64,000 bases of DNA from G965276765 sp965276765. Lineage in GTDB: Bacteria > Actinomycetota > Acidimicrobiia > Acidimicrobiales > Palsa-688. The DNA is taken from contig OZ255627.1 of assembly GCA_965276765.1 (NCBI GenBank), positions 5,197,361 through 5,261,360 of the forward strand, in the 5' to 3' direction. A model generated the notes under the pieces. It ran no database searches. It was not told where the DNA came from and worked only from the letters and a program-made list of their open reading frames with translations. The position numbers and the translations under genes are program-made. Below are positions 58,066 to 64,000 of this stretch, in pieces. How positions within the stretch are numbered: the stretch's first letter is position 1; every line of letters starts with the position of its first letter.

Positions 58066-58269
58066 GTGTTCCCCGAACTGACCATCCTCCGCCACCTCAT
58101 CCAAACCCTCACCCTGCGATGGCAGACCCTGCGGGCTGACCCCGAGGCCGGCTACTCCACCGAAGCTGTCATCGTCACCGCGCTCCTCGCCGCCCTAGCG
58201 CTCACCGCGGTGGGGATCATCGTCGCCAAGGTCGTCGCCTCGGCCCACAACATCAACACCGGCCCCTGA
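58066..58269 (+). CDS. Flp-type pilin
   Basis: 67 residues, GTG after AAGGAG. A basic leader, the processing-like motif EAGYSTEAVIVTALLAALALTAVGIIVAKVV with a Glu five residues after a Gly (GYSTE) as in type IVb prepilins, and a short tail. It should be cut by the prepilin peptidase at the end of the cluster and form the pilus. Confidence 0.78.
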   Translation: MFPELTILRHLIQTLTLRWQTLRADPEAGYSTEAVIVTALLAALALTAVGIIVAKVVASAHNINTGP

Positions 58270-58506
58270 GCCCACGGTGGGCACCGTCTGTAGGGAGGCA
58301 GGAAAGATCACGAATGCGCCGCCTACTTGGCGAACGCATGGCGAATGGGCCGTCGAAATGGCGAACCGTACCGATCACACCCCAGGCGGGACCAGTCTCG
58401 ACGGACCATCGGGCCACCGAGCGAACTGGCGGTTACCAAGGACTTGGTTGGTTCATCAACGTCGGCGCCGACAGCGTGGGCGCCACGCCGTCCCCACTCC
58501 ACTCAC
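58270..58506 (+). other. Gap after the pilin with phased TGGCGAA motifs
   Basis: TGGCGAA occurs at 58328, 58339 and 58359, that is 11 and 20 bp apart, on one face of the helix. Frames through here (for example one from ATG 58314 with a GGGAGG site) lack protein character. It may hold a control region or a processing site between pilin and pseudopilin genes. Confidence 0.35.
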
Positions 58507-59109
58507 ATGAGAGGCCCAGATCATGAAGGGAGAAAGCGTCAACTGCGATACCAATACGATGACACACGACCGAACGACCGCCGCCGTCTGAGCGCGTTCT
58601 CCCAGGGCCGCTTCGACAACAAGGCCGTCAATTCGCCAAGTTCAGGGAATCCCTACACCGTCACCGCCGCCGCCCAGTCCTTCGATCTGCCGGCCCGACG
58701 CAGCCGCCGTGTCCGTCGCACCCTCAAACGCGACGAACGCGGGGCGGTCGCAGCCGAGTTGGTCATCGCCACGCCGCTCCTGCTGTTGCTGATCATGGGG
58801 GTCATCCAGTTCGCCCTCTGGCAGCACGCCGAGCACATCGGCTCCGCCGTCGCCCAACAAGGCCTCGCAGTAGGCCGGCTCCAAGGCGAGAGCGCAGCGG
58901 CCGGCCAGGCACAAGCACAGAGCGTCCTGCATCAGCTCGGATCGAGCGTGCTGGCAAACGCCAACATCACTGCTGCCCGGACCAACGCCGTCACCACGGT
59001 GACCGTGACCGGCCACGCCGAGAGCATCGTCGGGCTGTTCTCGCTCCCGGTCAAGGCGGTCGCCACCGGACCCACCGAGATCTACACCAACCCGGCCCAA
59101 GCCCCATGA
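58507..59109 (+). CDS. TadE-like pseudopilin
   Basis: About 200 residues if started at this ATG, but the start is doubtful: the first ~70 residues are basic and featureless, and no good ribosome site is seen. The TadE part is clear: LKRDERGAVAAELVIATPLLLLLIMGVIQFALWQHAEHI (Gly-Ala-x-x-x-Glu pattern before the helix), then LAVGRLQGESAAAGQAQAQS. Minor pilin or pilus tip protein. Confidence 0.72.
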   Translation: MRGPDHEGRKRQLRYQYDDTRPNDRRRLSAFSQGRFDNKAVNSPSSGNPYTVTAAAQSFDLPARRSRRVRRTLKRDERGAVAAELVIATPLLLLLIMGVIQFALWQHAEHIGSAVAQQGLAVGRLQGESAAAGQAQAQSVLHQLGSSVLANANITAARTNAVTTVTVTGHAESIVGLFSLPVKAVATGPTEIYTNPAQAP

Positions 59110-59549
59110 CCGGCCAGCGCACCCGATTCCTGGGCCGGCTGCACCGCGACGAACGAGGCAGCGTCACTACGGAGCTGGTCCTGCTCACCCCGCTGCTCGT
59201 CCTGCTCCTGTTGTTCGTGGTCGCCCTCGGCCGGCTCTCCGGGGCGCGCCTCGACGTCGACGGGGCGGCGGCCCAAGCGGCGCGGGCCGCCTCTATCGCC
59301 CGCGACCCGAGCACCGCAACGGCCATGGCCACCCAGACTGCCACGGCCGCACTGGGCTCGGACCACGTCACCTGTGCCCAGCTCACCGTCAACACCGACA
59401 CCGCCCAGTTCGCCCCTGGTGGCTCGGTGGCGGTCACCGTCACCTGCCACGTCGCCCTCTCCGACCTCATCGGACTCCGGCTCCCCGCCTCGGAGTCAGT
59501 CAGCTCACGGGCCACCGCGGTCATCGACGTCTACCGGGCGGCCCAATGA
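59106..59549 (+). CDS. TadE/TadF-like pseudopilin
   Basis: 147 residues. HRDERGSVTTELVLLTPLLVLLLLFVVALGRL is the prepilin-like N-terminus; LDVDGAAAQAARAASIARDPSTA follows as in TadE/F proteins. Overlaps both neighbours by 4 bases. A cysteine pair (VTCAQL, VTCHVAL) could form a disulfide outside. Confidence 0.85.
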   Translation: MTGQRTRFLGRLHRDERGSVTTELVLLTPLLVLLLLFVVALGRLSGARLDVDGAAAQAARAASIARDPSTATAMATQTATAALGSDHVTCAQLTVNTDTAQFAPGGSVAVTVTCHVALSDLIGLRLPASESVSSRATAVIDVYRAAQ

Positions 59550-59998
59550 CCGCCGCCGTCCGACGGCTGCGAGCCCGGCTCGGCGAACAAGAGGCGGGGA
59601 TGGTTACCGCCTTCGTGGTCATCTTCACCCTGGCGCTGTTGCTCATGGCCGGACTCGTCCTCGACGGCGGCCTTGCTCTGGCCGCCCGGGTCCGCGCCAT
59701 CGACGACGCCCAAGCCGCCGCCCGGGCCGGCGCCCAGGCCATCGACATCCCCACCTATCGGGCCACCGGCCAGATCACCCTCGACCCCATCCAGGCCACC
59801 GCCGACGCACAGCACTACCTCGCGGCGGCCGGCAACACCGGCACCGTGACGGTCGACGGCAACCAGGTCACGGTGACCGTCACCATCACCCAGCCCACCC
59901 AGCTCCTCGACCTGGCCGGCATCAGCCACTTCACCGAGACCGGCAACGGGACGGCCACAGCCGAACAGGGCAACAATCAGATCGCCGGTGGGCCATGA
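59546..59998 (+). CDS. TadG-like protein with putative Flp-type N-terminus
   Basis: 150 residues. EQEAGMVTAFVVIFTLALLLMAGLVLDGGLALAARVRAIDDAQAAARAGAQAID is the TadG_N pattern; the rest is a small extracellular domain with repeated TVTV strands. Third pseudopilin of the cluster, translationally coupled. Confidence 0.83.
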   Translation: MTAAVRRLRARLGEQEAGMVTAFVVIFTLALLLMAGLVLDGGLALAARVRAIDDAQAAARAGAQAIDIPTYRATGQITLDPIQATADAQHYLAAAGNTGTVTVDGNQVTVTVTITQPTQLLDLAGISHFTETGNGTATAEQGNNQIAGGP

Positions 59999-62778
59999 CC
60001 CGCCTCGGGCCTCTTGTTAAGGGCCTCTGCGCCCTGGTGCTCCTCGCCGTCTTGGTGGTCGGCATCCCCTGGGCGCTGTGGCACTTCGTCGGCTGGCCTC
60101 TCCCACACCACGTCCCCTCCGCCGGCCAAGTCGGCCGTGCTCTCAACCGCCAAGGCATCCCCAACCAAGCCCTCGTCGACGCCCTGGCGGTGGTCGTGTG
60201 GATCACCTGGGCCGTCCTCGTCGCGTCGGTCGCTGTCGAGATCCCCGCTGCCCTCTCCGGCCGACACGCACCCCGGCTGCCCCTCGCCGGCGTCTTCCAG
60301 CCGATCACCGGACGCCTCGTCGTCGCCGTCATCGTCGCCGGCCTCAGCCTCGTCCCCCGGCCCGGCCACCTGACCACGCCCGGATCGACCGGCGGCGGCC
60401 TTTCCGCTGCCACGGCGCGCCGCCCGGTCGCTGCCCTGGTCCTGAAAGACGCGGCCCTCACCGACGCCAGCCGACCGCTCACGACCAGCAACTCGGCCAC
60501 CCCCGCCGCGGCGAACGGAACCAGGCCGCCGAACGCCATAACGCCGGCCGCCCCGTCGCCGGGCGCCTCGACCACCTACGTCGTCCGACGCGGCGACACC
60601 CTCTGGGGCATCGCCGAACGACAGCTCGGCGACCCCCTGCGATGGTCCGAGATCTACCAGCTCAACGAAGGCCGACCTCAACCCGACGGGGCCACCCTCA
60701 CCGACCCCCACTGGATCGACCCCGGCTGGGCCCTCGTCCTACCCTCACCACCCACTCCCACCGCAGCACCGTCGACGGCGATGCCATCCCCTCCACCGGC
60801 ACCCGTCACCCCACCGGCACCGGCACCGGGACCGGGACCCACGACCGAGCCGACCACGACCGCGCCAGGACCTGTCTCGCTTCCAGCGCCTGCCCACCAC
60901 GCCACCTCACCGACGACGGCTGTCACGCCGCATCCCGCCGCTCACACCGCCGAGCCGGTGCGCTTGCCGTCAGGGTCGGTAGTCGCTGGCTCCTTCGCCG
61001 CCGGTGTCCTCTCCGCCGTCGCCCTCGGCCGCCTTCGCCGCCGCCACGCCTACCGCTACCGGCCACCCGAACCGGGCCGGAACCTCACCCCCGAGCCCCT
61101 CCGGCCGACACTACGCCACCTAGCCCACCCCTCCGGTACCGACACCGATCAGGAGCCCGGGACCGATCCGGGGGTGGTGCCCGTCGCTCCCTTCGACGAC
61201 GACGAACGCCGCCAGGATCCCGGCCACCTGGAGGTCGGCACTCGCGACGGAAGGCCCGTCGCGGTCGAGATGACCGACCTGTCCGGCATGGCGCTGTGTG
61301 GGCCGGGAACCGACGACATCGCCCGGGCCGTCGTCGCCGGTCTGCTCGTGCGGGCCAGCCCCGGCGCCGCCGAGATCCTGCTCACCGCCGACCTCGCCGA
61401 GCGGCTCCTACCGGGCCTGCGTCCCGACCTGGCGATCCGCCGAGTCGGATCGACCGACCACGCGGCCCGGGCGATCGAATCGGAGATCATCGCCCGGACC
61501 CGGCGCCTCGACGCGGCAGACGCTCCCGACGCCGCCAGCTTCCGGGCCGCCAACCCCGAGAACCCCCTGCCGCTACTCGCGACGTTCGTCGACGACGTCC
61601 CCGCCCCCTCACTCGGGCGATGGGCCGCACTGCTCACCAACGCACTGCGGCTCGGCATCGCCGTGATCTTCCTGGGTGAGAATCCCCTCAGCGCCAGTCG
61701 GCTGGTCACCGACACCAGCCGCACCGTCACCCATGCCGAGCCGACCACGCTCAACGACCGCCTCGCCAGTGTCCAGCTCTTCGGCCTTCGGGGCGACGAG
61801 GCGGTCGAGCTGCTCGGTGCGGTGGCCGACAGCCACGACGAGTACTCCGACGACGCAGACCTCCTGGACGACGAGGTCGAGGGCGGCGAGGCGATCACCA
61901 TCCTCCACCCGCCCCACCGGAACGGCGATAGCGCCGTGCGTGCCAAGCAGGTAGCGGAACCCTTGCCCGAGCAGTCGCTCCCCAACGCGAATGGTGAGCG
62001 CTCGATCGTCGTCCACATGCTCGGCTCGTTCCGCATCACCGTGGACGGCGAGCCGGTCACGAGCGGGCTGCGCGGCCGGGCCAAGGCCCTGTTCGCCTGG
62101 TACCTGCTCCGCCCCGAAGGTGCCATGAGCGACGAGGCCGTCGACGCCCTGTGGCCCAATACCGAGCCCGATCAGGTCCGCAAGCAGTTCTGGCGTCCCT
62201 TCGGCGACCTGCGCGCCCGGTTCCGCAACGCAGGCGACGACGCCCTCGACGTGTTAGAGAAGACCGGCGAGCACTACCGGCCCAACCCGGCCGAGATCAG
62301 CTGCGACCTTTGGGTGTTCCAGGCTGGACTCGCCGAAGCGGCCCATGCCGGCAGCGACGAGACCGCCCGGGTGGCGCTCTCCCGGGCGGTCGACCTCTAC
62401 CGAGGCGACCTCCTCCAAGGTGCCGGTTACCCGTGGGTCGAACCGGTCCGCCAGGATCTCCACCGTCGTGCCCTCGATGCGCACCTCCGCCTGGCCGAGC
62501 TCGAAGACCACGCCGGCCGGCCCGACGCCGCAGTCGCCACCCTGGAGCGGGCGATCGACCTGGACCGCTACGCCGAGGAACCCTACCGCCGGCTCATGGC
62601 CCTGCATTCCGCCCACGGCCGCATCGATGCCGTCACTGCCGCCTGGCAGCTCCTCCAGCGGCGGCTCGCCGATCTCGACGTCGACATGGACGACGCCACC
62701 GCCCGGCTCTATCGCTCCCTCACCGCCCCCGACGCCAAACCGCCGACGGGACCTCGTCCGGTCCGGCTGTCGTCGTGA
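59995..62778 (+). CDS. Membrane LysM protein with SARP/BTAD C-terminus
   Basis: 927 residues. Three membrane helices in the first ~120 residues; LysM domain at ~195-250 (TYVVRRGDTLWGIAERQLGDPLRWSEIYQLN); Pro/Thr-rich linker; a fourth membrane helix near 330 (SVVAGSFAAGVLSAVALGRL); a central domain without clear motifs (VTDTSRTVTHAEP, LASVQLFGLRGDEAVELL); a winged helix at ~672-760 (VHMLGSFRITVDGEPV, KALFAWYLLRPEGAMSDEAVDALWP); and a BTAD helical repeat at ~765-915. It could link peptidoglycan sensing outside to gene control inside. Overlaps TadG-like and peptidase genes. Confidence 0.88.
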   Translation: MTRLGPLVKGLCALVLLAVLVVGIPWALWHFVGWPLPHHVPSAGQVGRALNRQGIPNQALVDALAVVVWITWAVLVASVAVEIPAALSGRHAPRLPLAGVFQPITGRLVVAVIVAGLSLVPRPGHLTTPGSTGGGLSAATARRPVAALVLKDAALTDASRPLTTSNSATPAAANGTRPPNAITPAAPSPGASTTYVVRRGDTLWGIAERQLGDPLRWSEIYQLNEGRPQPDGATLTDPHWIDPGWALVLPSPPTPTAAPSTAMPSPPPAPVTPPAPAPGPGPTTEPTTTAPGPVSLPAPAHHATSPTTAVTPHPAAHTAEPVRLPSGSVVAGSFAAGVLSAVALGRLRRRHAYRYRPPEPGRNLTPEPLRPTLRHLAHPSGTDTDQEPGTDPGVVPVAPFDDDERRQDPGHLEVGTRDGRPVAVEMTDLSGMALCGPGTDDIARAVVAGLLVRASPGAAEILLTADLAERLLPGLRPDLAIRRVGSTDHAARAIESEIIARTRRLDAADAPDAASFRAANPENPLPLLATFVDDVPAPSLGRWAALLTNALRLGIAVIFLGENPLSASRLVTDTSRTVTHAEPTTLNDRLASVQLFGLRGDEAVELLGAVADSHDEYSDDADLLDDEVEGGEAITILHPPHRNGDSAVRAKQVAEPLPEQSLPNANGERSIVVHMLGSFRITVDGEPVTSGLRGRAKALFAWYLLRPEGAMSDEAVDALWPNTEPDQVRKQFWRPFGDLRARFRNAGDDALDVLEKTGEHYRPNPAEISCDLWVFQAGLAEAAHAGSDETARVALSRAVDLYRGDLLQGAGYPWVEPVRQDLHRRALDAHLRLAELEDHAGRPDAAVATLERAIDLDRYAEEPYRRLMALHSAHGRIDAVTAAWQLLQRRLADLDVDMDDATARLYRSLTAPDAKPPTGPRPVRLSS

Positions 62779-63341
62779 ACGCCGCGAAGGTCCTCCCCGG
62801 CATCGACACGGCCGCCCGCATCGCGGCTACCTGCATCCTCGGTGCCGGGATCGAAACGGCCATGGCCTGGCGGTTCGGATGGTCCTCCGCCCTCCCAGCC
62901 TTCCTCGCTCTCGGCGCAGCCTCAGCCGTGGTCACCATCACCGATCTCGCCACCCGCAAGATCCCCGAGGCGATCGTGCTTCCGTCATATCCACTCGCCG
63001 CCGCGCTACTCGCCGTGGCGTCGGTATCTCGGGGCCAGTGGTGGGCACTCGCCCGCGGCGGAATCGCCATGGCCGCCCTCGGAGGATTCTACCTCGCTAT
63101 CGGGCTGGCCTTCCCCACCCAGTTCGGCGTCGGCGACATCCAGTGGGCAGGGGTCATCGGTCTTTTCCTCGGATGGCTCGCCTGGCCGGCGGTCGTGACC
63201 GGGACGCTCCTCGCGTTCGTGGCGGCCGCGTTGGCTGTCATGGTGCTCCGGATCGCCGGCCGGGCGGCGAAGGGCCTCGCCCTCCCGATGGCACCGTTCA
63301 TGAACGCCGGCGCGCTCGTCGCTATCTGGGCGTTGCGATAG
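62775..63341 (+). CDS. Prepilin peptidase (A24 family, TadV/CpaA-like)
   Basis: 188 residues, GTG overlapping the preceding stop. About six membrane helices; catalytic aspartates in ITDLATRKIPEAIV and FGVGDIQWAG (GxGD motif). It cleaves the pilin and pseudopilin leaders. Last gene of the pilus cluster. Confidence 0.88.
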   Translation: MNAAKVLPGIDTAARIAATCILGAGIETAMAWRFGWSSALPAFLALGAASAVVTITDLATRKIPEAIVLPSYPLAAALLAVASVSRGQWWALARGGIAMAALGGFYLAIGLAFPTQFGVGDIQWAGVIGLFLGWLAWPAVVTGTLLAFVAAALAVMVLRIAGRAAKGLALPMAPFMNAGALVAIWALR

Positions 63342-63351
63342 TGCGTCCGTT

Positions 63352-63429
63352 CCCCGACCGGCGCGGCTGCGCCGAGAGAGTCCCGCAGTCGGAGCCTGGA
63401 GCTCGGTCGTTGTCGAACGCCGGTCGGGG
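63352..63429. terminator. Inverted repeat between convergent genes
   Basis: Perfect 11-bp arms CCCCGACCGGC (63352-63362) and GCCGGTCGGGG (63419-63429) with a 56-base centre that contains a smaller GCGC hairpin. It lies exactly between the ends of the pilus operon and the VOC gene, so it may stop transcription from both sides. Confidence 0.55.
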
Positions 63430-63915
63430 TCAATCGACCGCGGTTGGTCGGCTGGCAAAACGGGTGACAGCTTCGTCGGAGACGGGCGCGAAGAGATTGA
63501 CGGGGTTGCCGTCGGGGTCGCGGAAAAGGATCGAACGGTTCCCCCATGGCATGGTGGTCGGCTCTTGGACCCAGGTGTCCACGTGAGGCCGCAATCGCTC
63601 GTACTCGGCGTCGACGTCCTTGACGCGGAACTCAAGGATCACGCTGCGGTTGGCGGCGGGCTCGGCGGAGCCCATGCCGAACGCGGCGACGGTCTGGGTG
63701 TGGCCGATGGCCAAGGTCGCCAGTGGTGAGACGAACTCGGCGAACACGGGGGCCGGGCGCTCGGCGGCGATGCCGGTGACCTGCTCGTAGAAGGCGACCG
63801 TGCGGTCAAGGTTGTCGGTGATGATGCGGACGGATGCGAATACGCTACGGTAGCGTAGTGAGCAGGGCTCAGGGCAAGGAGGCAAATTCGATGAACTGTT
63901 CTTGGCCAATGTCAT
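63430..63915 (-). CDS. VOC-family protein
   Basis: The domain is clear from VFASVRIITDNLDRTVAFYEQVTG, RSVILEFRVKDVDAEYERLRPHVDTWVQEPTTMPWGNRSILFRDPDGNPVNLFAPV, a standard glyoxalase/bleomycin-resistance fold of ~115 residues. The start is unsettled: the only ATG in reach (63915) would overlap the divergent TetR gene and the operator; the palindrome at 63841-63857 encodes part of the reading frame, so a non-standard start may be used. Confidence 0.78.
   Translation of the reverse strand: MTLAKNSSSNLPPCPEPCSLRYRSVFASVRIITDNLDRTVAFYEQVTGIAAERPAPVFAEFVSPLATLAIGHTQTVAAFGMGSAEPAANRSVILEFRVKDVDAEYERLRPHVDTWVQEPTTMPWGNRSILFRDPDGNPVNLFAPVSDEAVTRFASRPTAVD
63841..63857. promoter_or_regulatory. TetR operator
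   Basis: Perfect palindrome TACGCTAC-G-GTAGCGTA, 34 bases before the TetR start and at the 5' end of the VOC gene; typical of a TetR protein controlling itself and a divergent gene. Confidence 0.7.
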
Positions 63916-64000
63916 CGGGGACCCCCAGCTCGGAGCGTCGACCCTCGACGGGCGATCAGCGAGCCCAGCGTTCACGAGAAACCGTTCTCACCGCCGCCCT
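63891..64000 (+). CDS. TetR-family regulator, cut by window end
   Basis: ATG with a perfect AAGGAGG 8 bases upstream. The visible 36 residues end in STGDQRAQRSRETVLTAA, the usual first helix of a TetR DNA-binding domain. The HTH and ligand domain lie beyond the window. Confidence 0.72.
   Translation, partial: MNCSWPMSSGTPSSERRPSTGDQRAQRSRETVLTAA

Noticed and set aside
59374..59994. Upstream extension of the LysM-BTAD frame
   Set aside because: It overlaps two clear TadE/G-like genes in other frames and is Pro/Arg/Ser-rich; the ATG at 59995 overlaps the preceding stop as in the rest of the operon.
1..64000. CRISPR arrays or cas genes
   Set aside because: No run of regularly spaced short repeats and no Cas-like protein found by eye.

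Overview
The window is high-GC DNA from an actinobacterium. Evidence is the dense 4-base start/stop overlaps, many TetR, MerR, MarR, GntR and HxlR regulators, a Tad pilus locus without an outer-membrane secretin, and a LysM protein with a SARP-type (BTAD) C-terminus, a combination I associate with Acidimicrobiia-like lineages. That last placement is inference; there is no rRNA or tRNA to confirm it.

Layout. 0-7 kb: small regulator/oxidoreductase pairs (SoxR-like MerR with an FMN reductase, XRE with an SDR), a ClpX-type zinc-finger protein between two copies of a ~165 bp repeat (repeat A), and several decayed genes. 7-25 kb: a catabolic region with an acyl-CoA ligase, enoyl-CoA hydratases, SDR, acyl-CoA dehydrogenase, AtuA-like protein, GntR regulator, IS110 transposase, TetR plus P450, a ribose-type ABC importer and a CoA-transferase. 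Together they suggest uptake and CoA-dependent breakdown of a terpenoid-like or other hydrophobic acid. 25-43 kb: an accessory island. It opens with a decayed tyrosine integrase and is cut into modules by four copies of a short, hairpin-forming repeat (repeat B, near 26.69, 28.88, 35.65 and 42.79 kb). The modules are an ArsR/AHSA1/DHFR-like operon, a 1683-residue nuclease-STAND NTPase resembling antiviral Avs proteins (preceded by a frameshifted gene of unknown function), and a compact set of eight genes at 36.5-42.2 kb.

That last module is the most interesting part. One minus-strand operon, with stop/start overlaps at most junctions, encodes an acyl carrier protein, a thymidylate-synthase-like enzyme, an AcpS phosphopantetheinyl transferase, an XRE repressor, an ImmA/IrrE metallopeptidase fused to a chagasin-type cysteine-protease inhibitor, a cytoplasmic papain-like protease and a MazG-type pyrophosphohydrolase. 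A convergent gene encodes a protein of the 5-hmdU-DNA-kinase helical-domain type. I read it as a candidate nucleotide-based conflict system with a protease effector held by a cognate inhibitor; the function is inference, the gene content is visible.

43-52 kb: more small regulator/enzyme operons (MerR/epimerase/SDR, MarR/DUF2269-like, DJ-1 family, HxlR) and recombination debris, including an SDR fused to an HxlR fragment. 52-63.3 kb: a Tad/Flp pilus locus (SAF protein, ParA-like protein, TadA, TadB, TadC, Flp pilin, three TadE/G-like pseudopilins, LysM-BTAD protein, prepilin peptidase). 63.4-64 kb: a VOC protein divergent from a TetR regulator cut by the window edge, with a shared palindrome between them. 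About seven genes carry frameshifts, most in accessory regions, so decay is more likely than sequencing error but the latter is not excluded.
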